Source: Acidobacteriota bacterium (GTDB taxonomy: Bacteria > Acidobacteriota > Vicinamibacteria > Vicinamibacterales > JAKQTR01). Taken from it: a DNA stretch of 64,000 bases. This document shows, one piece after another, positions 38,224-47,438 of the stretch; within the stretch, counting starts at the first letter, position 1, and every line of letters begins with the position of its first letter. The notes beneath the pieces were generated by a model. It ran no database searches, had not been told where the DNA came from, and saw only the letters and a program-made list of their open reading frames with translations. The stretch spans positions 42,810 through 106,809 of the forward strand of contig JAKQTR010000028.1 in NCBI GenBank assembly GCA_029562975.1. Direction: 5' to 3'. A program made the position numbers and the translations under genes.

Positions 38224-39369
38224 TCCGATCGGCGCGGCGCGCAGCGTGACGCGCAGGATCTCGCCGCGCCGCCACAGCCGCATGCGCGGCCCGAAGGTGC
38301 CCGTCCCTCGGCAGACGAGGACGGGCATGCCCGCGACGTCGTAGCGCCCGGCGAAGAGCGGCATCACCCGGCGGACGATGAGGCCGAAGGGCCAGATCTG
38401 GCCGCCGTGCGTGTGGCCCGAGAGCATCAGCCCCGCGCCGAGGCTGGCGGCGACATCGGCGCCGACGGGCATGTGCGAGACGAACACGGTCGCAGCCCCG
38501 GGCGGCCGCCCTTCGAGCGCGCGCGCGATCTGGCCGGCCGGAGGCACCCGGTTCGCCCGGATCCCCCCGTCGCTCACCCCGGCGATGACGAGTCCCGGGA
38601 CGATCTGGACCCACTCGTCCCGCAGCACCCGGATCGCGGCGTCGTCGAGGGGGCTCCTCCCGTCGGCTCCGCGGCCGTACTCGTCGTGATTGCCGGTGAC
38701 GGCGAACACGCCGAGCGGCGCCGTGATCTGCCGCAGCGTCGGCAGCATCGCCCGCACCCGCTCGCCGTCGCCCTCGAAGACGTCTCCGCCAATCACGACG
38801 ATGTCCGGGTCGAGCGCGCCCACCTGCGCGATGCGCGCCCGCAGCCACGAGTCGCCCGTCATCGTGCCCAGGTGAAGGTCCGAGACGAAGACGAGAACCG
38901 TGCCGTCGCGCGCACCCGGCAGCGCGGCGAGCGTCACGTCGTGCCGCCGGACGACGGGCGGGCGCAGCCCTTGGACGAGCGCGGCAACGGACAGCGCCGC
39001 CGCGGCGAGGAGCGCCCATCCTCTGAGGGCCGGGCGGATGGGCGCGGCCCACAAGCCGAAGCCCGTTGCCAGCTCCGCGACGAGCAGGCAGGTCAGCGCC
39101 AGCCAGATGATCCCCATCCAGGTCGCGCCGACGACCTCGAGCGGCGGGGCCAGCGCCCTCAGGGGCGTCGCCGCCAGCAGGCGCGAAGCGGGGAAGGCGA
39201 TCCCGAGCGCGGCGACGGCCGCGGCGATGGCCCAGCGCGGCAGGAGTTCCGTCGCGGCGGGGATCGACAGCAGGTGCCACAGCAGGACGGCATGCATCGA
39301 TCCCCAAATCGCCAGGACGACGACGACGAACACCGCGGCGCTCATGGTCCAGGACGGCCGCGACGGCAT
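38215..39369 (-). CDS. Membrane metallophosphoesterase (YkoQ/YaeI-like)
   Basis: 384 residues. Four or five N-terminal hydrophobic helices (SAAVFVVVVLAIWGSMHAVL; WAIAAAVAALGIAFPA; MGIIWLALTCLLVAELAT; ALLAAAALSVAALVQG) precede a calcineurin-like domain with all metal motifs: VFVSDLHLG, VIGGDVFEGD, VTGNHDEYG, VFVSHMPVG and LSGHTHGGQIWP. Relatives hydrolyse phosphodiesters such as lipid intermediates. The start may instead be ATG 39345. Tail-to-tail overlap with the fucosidase. Confidence 0.88.
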   Translation of the reverse strand: MPSRPSWTMSAAVFVVVVLAIWGSMHAVLLWHLLSIPAATELLPRWAIAAAVAALGIAFPASRLLAATPLRALAPPLEVVGATWMGIIWLALTCLLVAELATGFGLWAAPIRPALRGWALLAAAALSVAALVQGLRPPVVRRHDVTLAALPGARDGTVLVFVSDLHLGTMTGDSWLRARIAQVGALDPDIVVIGGDVFEGDGERVRAMLPTLRQITAPLGVFAVTGNHDEYGRGADGRSPLDDAAIRVLRDEWVQIVPGLVIAGVSDGGIRANRVPPAGQIARALEGRPPGAATVFVSHMPVGADVAASLGAGLMLSGHTHGGQIWPFGLIVRRVMPLFAGRYDVAGMPVLVCRGTGTFGPRMRLWRRGEILRVTLRAAPIGSS

Positions 39370-39423
39370 CGTGGGACCAGGCCGCGGGTCACGAGACCGC
39401 CCGCGTGCCGCGGCCTGCGCGGG

Positions 39424-40698
39424 TCAGCATGCGAGCAGCTCCTCGAGGCGGGCGATCGACTGGATCGCGCCGCGCACCGAGTGGTAGTTGATCTTCCAGG
39501 AGTGCGACATGTGGGTCCAGATCCGCGTGCGGCCGTCTCGGCTGAGGAGCGGCCACCACTCGCCGACCTCCCGGTTGACCATCCGGTCCATGACGAACCG
39601 GTGCACGGCCTCGTACGCCTGCCAGTACGGCTCCATGCCGAACAGGCGGCAGCCGTCCAGCATGCCAATCATGGTTTCCGCCTGCTGCCAGAACTCCTTC
39701 TCGGTGTCGTAGGCAGGCCCGCCGTCGTGAGGCCCCTCCACGTAGACGCCGCCGTACTCGAAATCCACGCCGGCCTTGACCGCGTGATCGAGCTGCTTGC
39801 GGACGACGGGCTCGTACGGGCGCCGGTCTGCGCCCATCACGTCCAGGGCGTGCAGCAGCAGCCAGGCGCACTCGACGTTGTGGCCGTAGGAGGTGTTATC
39901 GTCGGCGTGCGGCTTGGCGCCCCCCTCGGCGAAGCGGTCCCAGCCCCAGACGATGTCGAACTTGATCTGGGGGGCGACGCGCCAGTCCGCCCAGAACTGC
40001 GGGATTCCGGTCGCGTACTGCGGGTGCAGGATGCGGCCCACGAGGAGGTCGATGTTCTCCTGCAGCGCGCGCCGGTGCTCGGCGCGGCGGCTGCACTCGA
40101 ACAGCGTCGTGAACGCCTCCATGAGGTGCATGTGGACGTCGAGCGTCTTCCGATCGCCGCCGCCGGCGCCTGGCCCGCACCTCGTCCAGTCGCGCTCGAA
40201 CATCTCGAAATAGCCGCCGAGCGCCGGGTCGGCGCAGTGCCGCTCGACGAGGTCGAACGTCCGCTGTGCGTACTCGATGCCGCGCGGATCGCCCGTCGCC
40301 AGCGTGTACTCGCTCAGGCTGTAGATGGCGAAGCTGAGGCCGTACAGGATCTTCTTGTCGATCTGCACCCGGCCGCGCCGGTCCACGGTCCAGCAGAAGC
40401 CGCCGTGCGCGCGGTCCCACATCCGGTCGAGCAGGAAGTCCACCCCGTGGCGCGCGAACTCGGCGCACTCGCCCCCGCCGTAGCCCGCGCGGTGGGCTGC
40501 GGCGAAGGTGTACACGCACCGGCTCTGCGCGATGAGCGACTTCTCGTCTTCTCCGGTGTCCTTCCCGTGCTGGTCGAAGTGCGTGACGAAGCCGCCGTTC
40601 ACGTCGTCCTTGCAGCGCGCGAGCCAGAAGGGGAGCAGCTCCTCGGTGAGATGGCGGCGCAGCTCGTCCCGGGCCGCCCGGATTCGCTCCTTAGTCAT
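39424..40698 (-). CDS. AGE-superfamily epimerase (N-acylglucosamine 2-epimerase or cellobiose 2-epimerase type)
   Basis: 424 residues, alpha6/alpha6-barrel. Signatures: LPFWLARCKDDVNGGFVTHF, SRCVYTFAAAHRAGY, LDVHMHLMEAFTTLFE, NTSYGHNVECAWLLLHAL, EFWQQAETMIGML and WKINYHSVRGAIQS. The GHNVE and NYHSVR pieces resemble cellobiose 2-epimerase more than the AGE at 25 kb. No signal peptide, so cytoplasmic. Its ATG overlaps the end of the kinase-HAD gene by 8 bases, so the two are translationally coupled and probably process the same sugar. Confidence 0.85.
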   Translation of the reverse strand: MTKERIRAARDELRRHLTEELLPFWLARCKDDVNGGFVTHFDQHGKDTGEDEKSLIAQSRCVYTFAAAHRAGYGGGECAEFARHGVDFLLDRMWDRAHGGFCWTVDRRGRVQIDKKILYGLSFAIYSLSEYTLATGDPRGIEYAQRTFDLVERHCADPALGGYFEMFERDWTRCGPGAGGGDRKTLDVHMHLMEAFTTLFECSRRAEHRRALQENIDLLVGRILHPQYATGIPQFWADWRVAPQIKFDIVWGWDRFAEGGAKPHADDNTSYGHNVECAWLLLHALDVMGADRRPYEPVVRKQLDHAVKAGVDFEYGGVYVEGPHDGGPAYDTEKEFWQQAETMIGMLDGCRLFGMEPYWQAYEAVHRFVMDRMVNREVGEWWPLLSRDGRTRIWTHMSHSWKINYHSVRGAIQSIARLEELLAC

Positions 40699-42631
40699 GG
40701 TCGGGCCTCATGAGCGCCAGCAGCCGGCTGGCCTGCGAGAAGTCGGGCATGACGATGTGGGCGCCCGCCTCGATGAGGCGGGCGCGCTTGCGCGCGTCCA
40801 GGCCGTAGCGGCGCACTTCGTCGCTGGCGATGCCGATGGCGGCGCCCTGGCGCCTGCGGGACTCCCGCAACTCGACCGGCCCGTCGCCGAACACGGCGAG
40901 GCAGGAGCCGTCGAGGCCGTGATCCGCCAGGATGCGCTGGATCACGCGGCGCTTCGAGTGCGTCTGCCCGCCGCCGAGCGCCCCGTAGATGCCTCCGTCG
41001 AACAGGTCCGCATAGCCCAGGGCTTCCGCTTCGAGCTTCACGTCCGCGTCGTCGGTGCCGCTCGCCAGGTAGAGCGTGATCCCCAGGTCCCGGAGCGCAC
41101 GCAGGAACTCCACGGCGCCCTTGATGGTCAGGTCGTCCAGGCCGAGCTCGCCGCGCCGGTACTTCGCGAGGCGCCCGCCGACGACGGCCATGAGCGCGTC
41201 GTTGTAGACGGCCTTGTAGCCCGCCTCGTCGAGGATCTCCGACGCCGGCACGACGGCGAACTCCCGCACCATGCCGACCAGCGCCCGCATCTGGACCAGC
41301 GTCTCGATGCCCGTGGACTTGTCGATGTAGTCGAGCACGCGGTGCCGGACCCGGTTGTAGAGGGTCTCGTCGGCTGACGGGTAGCGCTCTCCGAGGATCG
41401 CGCGGATCATCACGGGCTCCATGACCTGTTCCCAGCCCTGCCGGAGCGTGCTGATCGTGCCGTCGTGGTCGAACACCGCGTGGCGGACGGACGACAGGCG
41501 CGGCAGCGGATCGGCGCACGCCTCGAGCTCCGTGCCGCCGACGAAGACGGCCTGCCTGACGTCGTGGGCCAGCTCGGGCTGGTAGACGTAGTCGGCGTCC
41601 TCGCAGACGGCCAGCACCTCCTCGGGGGAGGCGGTGCCGGTCTGGAAGAGCTTGCGCACGGTGACCGCCGCGGCGAGGTTGGCGAAGGCGGCGGCGTCGG
41701 CCGGCGGGACGCCCGCGCCCAGGCAGAGCGCCAGCGCGCTCGTGACCGTGTCTCCCGCGCCGACGGGGTCGACCCTGCCGAGGATCTGGATGCCGGGCGC
41801 GACGTGCGTGCCTGCGCCGTCCACCGTCACCGAGCCGCGCGCGCCGCGCGTGATGAAGACCGGCTTGCCGGACTCGGCGAACAGCCTGGCGGCGAACGCC
41901 TCGACATCGGGGAGACCGGGGTGGACCCCCGGATCGAGGACGACACCGCTCAGCCGCGCGGCCTCGATCTCGTTGGTCTTGCGGTGGATGTTCCGGACGC
42001 GGCTTCCGTAGTGCCGGGAATCGAACACGACCACCCGGTCCGGGTGCGCGTCCAGCGCCGCGTTGAGGCCGTCCAGGAAGGCGTCGCTCAGGCCTCCGGG
42101 CACCTGCTGGTTGACGATGACCGCGTCGCACTCGTCGAGCGCCCGCCCGAGGCCGACGAGGATGGCCGCGTCGGTCTCGGGGCTGCGCCGGTTGAAGAAG
42201 CCGAAGTCGATGCGCGGCTCTTCAGTGTCGCCCGCGTAGCGCTTGCCGAAGGTGACCGTGTCGAAGTCGCGCTCCTGCACCACCATCGGGCCCGTGTCCA
42301 CTCCCAGGCGCTCGAGCTGCGCGAGCAGCTCGCGGCCGAAGATGTCGGGGCCGATGACGCCGATCGCCCGGATCGCGGCCGGGCGCAGCGCCGCCAGGTT
42401 GGCGACGACGTTGGACGCGCCGCCGAGGGAGTAGTAGTGGCGGGCCACCGCCTGCGCCCGGAGGCCGGTTTCGGCCGAGATCTCGCCGCCGCGGGGCTCG
42501 AGCATCCAGTAGGCGTCGAGGCAAAAGTCGCCGCAGACCGCGACCGACACGCCGCGGATCCGGTCGAGGATGTCCCGCACGCGGGGCACCGAGAGCGGAG
42601 GGCCGCCGTGGGTCGTGGTGCCGCTGGCCAT
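40691..42631 (-). CDS. PfkB-family sugar kinase fused to a HAD-type phosphatase domain
   Basis: 646 residues. Residues of about 15-345 form a ribokinase/PfkB kinase closest in layout to the HldE/RfaE kinase half: VCGDFCLDAYWMLEPRGGE, YYSLGGASNVVANLAAL, and the ATP/anion-hole signature RVDPVGAGDTVTSALALCLG. Residues of about 385-646 form a HAD domain: HAVFDHDGTISTLRQGWEQV (DxDG motif), LYLASGTDDADVKLEAEALG (motif II), and LAVFGDGPVELRESR (motif IV). Catalytic residues of both seem intact, so it may phosphorylate a sugar and hydrolyse another phosphate in one pathway. The substrate is not determined. Divergent from the MFS gene. Confidence 0.82.
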   Translation of the reverse strand: MASGTTTHGGPPLSVPRVRDILDRIRGVSVAVCGDFCLDAYWMLEPRGGEISAETGLRAQAVARHYYSLGGASNVVANLAALRPAAIRAIGVIGPDIFGRELLAQLERLGVDTGPMVVQERDFDTVTFGKRYAGDTEEPRIDFGFFNRRSPETDAAILVGLGRALDECDAVIVNQQVPGGLSDAFLDGLNAALDAHPDRVVVFDSRHYGSRVRNIHRKTNEIEAARLSGVVLDPGVHPGLPDVEAFAARLFAESGKPVFITRGARGSVTVDGAGTHVAPGIQILGRVDPVGAGDTVTSALALCLGAGVPPADAAAFANLAAAVTVRKLFQTGTASPEEVLAVCEDADYVYQPELAHDVRQAVFVGGTELEACADPLPRLSSVRHAVFDHDGTISTLRQGWEQVMEPVMIRAILGERYPSADETLYNRVRHRVLDYIDKSTGIETLVQMRALVGMVREFAVVPASEILDEAGYKAVYNDALMAVVGGRLAKYRRGELGLDDLTIKGAVEFLRALRDLGITLYLASGTDDADVKLEAEALGYADLFDGGIYGALGGGQTHSKRRVIQRILADHGLDGSCLAVFGDGPVELRESRRRQGAAIGIASDEVRRYGLDARKRARLIEAGAHIVMPDFSQASRLLALMRPDHD

Positions 42632-42640
42632 GGCTTGCGG

Positions 42641-42649
42641 GTATCATAC
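42641..42649. promoter_or_regulatory. Symmetric -10 box shared by divergent promoters
   Basis: GTATCATAC reads TATCAT on plus and TATGAT on minus. It sits 10 bases before the kinase-HAD start (minus) and about 70 before the MFS start (plus). No clear -35 on either side. Confidence 0.4.
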
Positions 42650-42718
42650 CCTCGCGCGGGGGTCGCCCGCGCCAGCCCCGTACGGGTCGTTTCGGATCAC
42701 ACGGAGGAGGGTGACGGC

Positions 42719-43888
42719 ATGGAAGGCTCCGCTCAGAGACAGACCTCGGTTGTCGCGCTGCTGTCCGTCTTCGGCCTCGGAATCGCCTTCGTCATCGTCG
42801 GCGCGATCTCGGTGGAGTACGGGAAGGCCCTCCAGATCGAGAACATCGGCAATCTGACGTTCGCGCTGTTCCTCACCAGCTGCATCGTGCAGCTCGTCAT
42901 CGGCCCGCTGGTGGACCGGTTCGGCTACCGGCCGGTGGCGATTGCCGGGTTCCTCGTGGCGGCCGTCAGCATGCTCCTGCTGGCGGTCGCGGCGTCGTAC
43001 GCGACGGCGCTCGTCGCCTGCATCCTGCTGGGCGTCGGCGCGATGTGCATGAACACCGTCGGCAACACGCTCATCCCGGTGGTGCTCTTCGGCGGCAAGG
43101 ATCCTGCCCGGGCGAGCAACTTCGGCAACGCCTTCTTCGGCCTCGGCCTGGTGGTCACGCCGCTGCTGTTCTACGTGGTCAACTACAAGGCCGGCCTCTT
43201 CGTGCTGACCGCGGTGTTCGCGGCGTTCCTGGCGGCAGCCGTCGGCACGAGATTCCCGCAAGCGGCGAGTGGCTACAGGTTCTCGATGGCGGTGAAGCTG
43301 CTCGGGAATCCCGCGGTGCTCGTGGCGGCGCTGGCGCTGTTCTGCTACATCTCGCTCGAGGCGAGCATGAACACCTGGAGCAAGCCCTACATGACGGAGC
43401 TCCTCGGGGGCGACCAGAACCCGACCGCCGTCTCCAAGGCCAGCCTCGTCCTGAGCCTGTTCGGCGTGGCGATGATGGCCGGCCGGTTCCTGACGTCGGC
43501 GATCAAGAACCTGACGAACATGGGCGTGAAGCTCATTGCCACCATGGCGGCGGTGGCGGCAGCCTCCATCCTGACGCTGATCCTGACGTCCAGCGCGGCA
43601 CTGGCCGTCGTGGCCGTGATCCTGACCGGGCTGGCGTTCGCGCCGATCTTCCCGACGATCGTCGGCGTGACGTTCGCCAAGTTCGACTCCAGCCTTTACG
43701 GCAGCATCTTCGGCATCATCTTCGCCATCGGCCTGCTCGGCGGCACGTTCGTGCCGCAGATCGTGGGCCGCCTCAGCCAGGGCGCGACCATCCAGCAGAG
43801 CCTCCAGATCGTGCTGGCGATGGCCGTGGCGCTGTTCGTAGCGTCGTGGCTGCTGAAGACGGGATCGAAGCGCGGCGGGGCCCGGTAG
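42719..43888 (+). CDS. MFS transporter, probable sugar permease
   Basis: 389 residues from ATG 42719 (GGAGGAGG at 42703-42710). Twelve hydrophobic segments; LVIGPLVDRFGYRPVAIAGF is MFS motif A, and NTVGNTLIPVVLFGGKDPAR with NFGNAFFGLGLVVTPLLFY recalls the FucP-like sugar:proton symporters. Followed 22 bases later by an oxidoreductase gene, and divergent from the kinase-HAD/epimerase pair, so the four genes probably serve one sugar pathway; fucose released by the nearby GH29 enzymes is one candidate. Confidence 0.85.
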   Translation: MEGSAQRQTSVVALLSVFGLGIAFVIVGAISVEYGKALQIENIGNLTFALFLTSCIVQLVIGPLVDRFGYRPVAIAGFLVAAVSMLLLAVAASYATALVACILLGVGAMCMNTVGNTLIPVVLFGGKDPARASNFGNAFFGLGLVVTPLLFYVVNYKAGLFVLTAVFAAFLAAAVGTRFPQAASGYRFSMAVKLLGNPAVLVAALALFCYISLEASMNTWSKPYMTELLGGDQNPTAVSKASLVLSLFGVAMMAGRFLTSAIKNLTNMGVKLIATMAAVAAASILTLILTSSAALAVVAVILTGLAFAPIFPTIVGVTFAKFDSSLYGSIFGIIFAIGLLGGTFVPQIVGRLSQGATIQQSLQIVLAMAVALFVASWLLKTGSKRGGAR

Positions 43889-43910
43889 GCCCGGCGGCAC
43901 GGAGGCGGAC

Positions 43911-45158
43911 ATGGCAGAGCGGACCCTGACCTACGGCTTCGTCGGAGCCGGATTCAACGCGAAGTTCCACCTGGCGGCCCTGCGGCAGCTCCGCGGGATC
44001 GAGGTCGCTGGCGTCGTGTCGGTCGCCGGCGCGGCCGAGTTCGCGGCGCTGGCGCGCGGCTGGGGGCTGGGCAGCACGCAGGTGTACGGCAGCGTGGGCG
44101 AGATGGCGAAGCACGTCGAGTGCGTCGCCGTCTGCGCCCCCAACGACGCGCGGATCGCCATCGTCGAGGCCATCGCCGACGCCGTGAAGGCGGGCGCCGA
44201 GCTGAAAGGCGTCATCTGCGAGAAGCCCCTCGGCCGCAACGTCGCCGAGGCGCGGCGGCTCGTCGAGCTGGCAGAGGGGGCCGGACTGCGAACCGCGTAC
44301 TTCGAGAACCAGATTCACATGAAGCCCATCCGGGTCCAGCTCGCGCAACTCGAGCCGCTCAGGCGGCAAATGGGGCCGCTCGCGCTGGCCCGCTCGGCCG
44401 AGGAACACGGCGGGCCGCACGAGGGGTGGTTCTGGGACCCGACCCGGCAGGGCGGCGGCGTGCTGTGTGACATGGGCTGCCACAGCATCGCCGTCGGCTG
44501 GTACGTCCTGACGCCGACCGGCAAGCCCCTGACGTTCCTCGAGCCGCAGGAGGTCACCGCCGACCTCGGGCTGCTCAAGTGGGGCCAGCCCGCCTGGCGC
44601 GAGAAGCTCCTGAAGGAGCGGGGCGTGGACTATGCGAAAACGCCGGCGGAGGACTTCGCCACCGGCATGATCACGTTTCGCAATCCGGAGACCGGCCAGC
44701 GCGTGAAGGCGCAGTTCACCAACTCGTGGATGTTCGAGAAGCAGGGGCTGCGCCTGCTCATGGACGGCATGGGGCCGGGCTACGCGTTCGAGGTCAATTC
44801 GCTCCTGTCGCCGCTGACGATCTTCGTCGGCGACGCCGCGGCGGAGGCGATCAAGGACGCCGAGCTCGCGCTGGAGAAGGCCACGGCGTCGCGGGGGCTG
44901 CTGGCGGTCCAGCACAACGAGCCCGATCTCTACGGCTACACCGACGAGAACGCCGACGCGCGCGACGCGTTCCTCGAGGGGCGCGACGCCGCGCTGACGT
45001 GGCGCTACGGCCTCGAGATCACCACGCTGGTGATGGCCGCGTACCTGTCCGCCGAGCAGAAGCGGGTCGTGGATCTCACCAATCCCGCGACGCAGCGGGC
45101 CCTGGAGACGTACGTGCCGCTCATCCAGCAGGGACGGGGCGCGGAGCAGCTGTACTGA
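43911..45158 (+). CDS. Gfo/Idh/MocA-family oxidoreductase
   Basis: 415 residues. N-terminal Rossmann fold (YGFVGAGFNAKFHLAALRQL), the EKP motif with catalytic Lys in GVICEKPLGRNVAEARRL, then the substrate domain with GGGVLCDMGCHSIAVGWYV, which places the usual His/Asp near the active site. No signal peptide. NAD(P)-dependent oxidation or reduction of a sugar or cyclitol is expected. It follows the MFS gene by 22 bases. Confidence 0.88.
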   Translation: MAERTLTYGFVGAGFNAKFHLAALRQLRGIEVAGVVSVAGAAEFAALARGWGLGSTQVYGSVGEMAKHVECVAVCAPNDARIAIVEAIADAVKAGAELKGVICEKPLGRNVAEARRLVELAEGAGLRTAYFENQIHMKPIRVQLAQLEPLRRQMGPLALARSAEEHGGPHEGWFWDPTRQGGGVLCDMGCHSIAVGWYVLTPTGKPLTFLEPQEVTADLGLLKWGQPAWREKLLKERGVDYAKTPAEDFATGMITFRNPETGQRVKAQFTNSWMFEKQGLRLLMDGMGPGYAFEVNSLLSPLTIFVGDAAAEAIKDAELALEKATASRGLLAVQHNEPDLYGYTDENADARDAFLEGRDAALTWRYGLEITTLVMAAYLSAEQKRVVDLTNPATQRALETYVPLIQQGRGAEQLY

Positions 45159-45276
45159 GCGCCGGTGCCACGAGGATGTGAGGGGAGAGGCCCTCGCCGC
45201 GAACCAGACCGGATCGGGGAGGGGGCATCGTTTCGGCTAGAATACCCGGCAGGACCGGCGGCCCCCGGAGGGTGTC

Positions 45277-46224
45277 GTGCGAATCATGCCCGCTCCGGCG
45301 CCGACCCGTCGTGCCCGGCGCTGCGTCGGCCTCGCCCTCGGCGGCGGCGGCGTGCGCGGCCTCGCGCACATCGGCGTGCTCCAGGTCCTCGCCGAAGCCG
45401 ACGTGCCGATCTCCGCGATCGCCGGCGTCAGCATGGGCGCGATCGTCGGGGCCGCATACGCGCTGACGGACGAGTTCCCGGGCGCCCTGATCGCGGCCCT
45501 GCGCGGCCTTGACATCAGCCCGTTCAAGTCGCTCCCGAGGGGGGCGGGATCCGACGGCCTGTGGACGGCCGTGCGCCGCCTCGTCGACGTCGAGCGCTTC
45601 ATGATCAGCAACGTCCTCTCCTGGGGCGTTGCGTCCGATGCCAAGGTGGCTGCGCTCGCGTCCCAGCTGGCCGGCGAGCGGCGGCTGGAAGACGCCCGCG
45701 TGCCGCTCGGCATCGTGGCCTGCGACCTGCGCTCGGGCAAGCCCGTCGTGTTTCGCTCAGGGCCGGCGACGCTCGCGCTCCAGGCGAGTTCGGCGTTGCC
45801 GGGCTTCTTCAAGCCAGTCGAGTTCGAGGGGCGGTTGCTCGCGGACGGAGGCTACGCGGGCGTCGTGCCGACCTACGTCGTCCGGGCGATGGGCGCCGAG
45901 GCCGTCGTCGCCGTCGATGCGGACCCCGCACGCGCCGTCGAGGACATCCACGACGGCCTCCACGCGCTGTTCCGGGCGTTCGACATTACGTCTCAGCGAC
46001 TCAAGGAAGCCCTGTTGCGCGACGCCGAGGTCGTCATCCGGCCGGACTTCGGCGGATCGATTGACACGCTCGATTTCTCGCAGGCCGACCGATGCGTGCA
46101 GGCCGGCGCCAGCGCCGCGCGGGCGGCCCTGCCGGCCATCGCCGCCCTCCAGGCGCGGCCTCGCCGTGCGCGCTGGTGGCGACGGCTTCTCGGGGTCGGC
46201 GGCCCGCCCGGTTCATCGCCCTGA
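45277..46224 (+). CDS. Patatin-like phospholipase
   Basis: 315 residues from GTG 45277 (GGAGGG at 45267-45272); ATG 45286 is possible. Oxyanion hole LGGGGVRGLAHIGVLQ, nucleophile Ser in GVSMGAIVG, catalytic Asp in LADGGYAGVVPTYV. RssA-like group, cytoplasmic or membrane-peripheral, hydrolysing acyl esters. No second gene follows on its strand. TAGAAT (45238-45243) is a possible -10. Confidence 0.9.
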   Translation: MRIMPAPAPTRRARRCVGLALGGGGVRGLAHIGVLQVLAEADVPISAIAGVSMGAIVGAAYALTDEFPGALIAALRGLDISPFKSLPRGAGSDGLWTAVRRLVDVERFMISNVLSWGVASDAKVAALASQLAGERRLEDARVPLGIVACDLRSGKPVVFRSGPATLALQASSALPGFFKPVEFEGRLLADGGYAGVVPTYVVRAMGAEAVVAVDADPARAVEDIHDGLHALFRAFDITSQRLKEALLRDAEVVIRPDFGGSIDTLDFSQADRCVQAGASAARAALPAIAALQARPRRARWWRRLLGVGGPPGSSP

Positions 46225-46511
46225 CACGCTTCAGTCGGCGGAAGCTGAGGCGGTCCGCGCCGTGCCGGCCGTGCGGCCGGCCGGCGCCGCCATCGAACGT
46301 CGTCGATCAAGTGCCACGACATCATCGCCGTCGAAGAGCGAATCGCCGCGCTGGATCCGCGCTCGGATCGCGCGCGCGCCTGGCCGCGACGGCGCGGCCC
46401 GCGGCCATCACCCAGGGCGTTGCGGAGCCCACCGTGTTCGGCGCCAGCGAGCCGCCGGCGCGGCGGCGACGTCCGCCCGCCGCGCGACGGCCGGCGCCGT
46501 GGGCCTGCCGC

Positions 46512-47438
46512 TCAGCAGCCGAGCGCCCGAAGTTCGGCTTTCAGTCCGGGCAGCCGCTGTTCCACCACAGCCCGCTCGCTGGCTCGGAAACGGTGGAACG
46601 GCTCGGCCATGAAGTCGTCGCAGACGCCCTCGCACGAGAGCGCGCACTTGAGGCCCTTGATGACGGCCGAGGGGTGCCGCCCGATTCGGTACAGCGAGGA
46701 GCTGACGCGGAGGACCTGGGCGTGAAGCCGGAACGCGCGCGCCGCGTCACCCTTCCTGCAGGCCTCGACCAGGGCGACATAGAGCGCGGGGAAGACGTTG
46801 GCGCCTCCGCTGACGCCCCCGTGGCCGCCGGCCAGCACCGCGTCGAGCAGCCGCTCCTCCGGCCCGATGAGCAGCGTCCAGTCCGGACGGTGCGGCAGCA
46901 GATCGGCGATCCCCTGGAAGTAGGCCATGTCGCCGGAGCTGTCCTTCAGTCCGGCGATGCGCGGATTGTCCATGGCGAAGCGGACCGTCTCCAGGTCGAA
47001 CGGCACCTTGGTGAGCGCGGGCATGTTGTAGAGCAGGAGCGGCAGCGGCAGCTCCTTGACCAGATGCCCGAGGTACTCGCGCAGCTCGGGTTGCCCGCCC
47101 GGCAGGTAGTAAGGCGGCGCCGCCACCAGCGCGGCGGCGCCGGCCCGCGCCGCGAAGCCGGCGAGGTTGAGGGCTTCGACGACCGCGGTGTCCGTGATGC
47201 CGACGAGCACCGGCACGCGGCCGTTGACCTGCCGGCACGTGCGCGCGACGAGCTCGCGGCGCAGCCGATAGCTCAGGCTGGGCCCCTCGCCCGTCGTGCC
47301 GAGGATGAACAGCCCGCTCACGCCTCCGCCGAGGACGTGCTCGATCAGGCGCTCGAGCCCCGGCTCGTCGAGCGCGTCCCGATCGCGGAGCGGGGTAACG
47401 AGCGGAGGCACGATGCCGGTGAGCGGTGTCGTCATCAT
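46512..47438 (-). CDS. DHDPS-family aldolase (class I, substrate unassigned)
   Basis: 308 residues from ATG 47438. ILGTTGEGPSLSYRLRREL forms the carboxylate-binding loop, Tyr is in LLLYNMPALTKVPFD, and the Schiff-base Lys is in RIAGLKDSSGDMAYFQ. It could be dihydrodipicolinate synthase, 2-keto-3-deoxygluconate aldolase or another 2-oxo acid lyase; the second catalytic Tyr of true DapA is not evident in the N-terminal third, and a metabolic aldolase is favoured. The start overlaps the membrane protein stop as ATGA (47438-47435). Confidence 0.85.
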   Translation of the reverse strand: MMTTPLTGIVPPLVTPLRDRDALDEPGLERLIEHVLGGGVSGLFILGTTGEGPSLSYRLRRELVARTCRQVNGRVPVLVGITDTAVVEALNLAGFAARAGAAALVAAPPYYLPGGQPELREYLGHLVKELPLPLLLYNMPALTKVPFDLETVRFAMDNPRIAGLKDSSGDMAYFQGIADLLPHRPDWTLLIGPEERLLDAVLAGGHGGVSGGANVFPALYVALVEACRKGDAARAFRLHAQVLRVSSSLYRIGRHPSAVIKGLKCALSCEGVCDDFMAEPFHRFRASERAVVEQRLPGLKAELRALGC

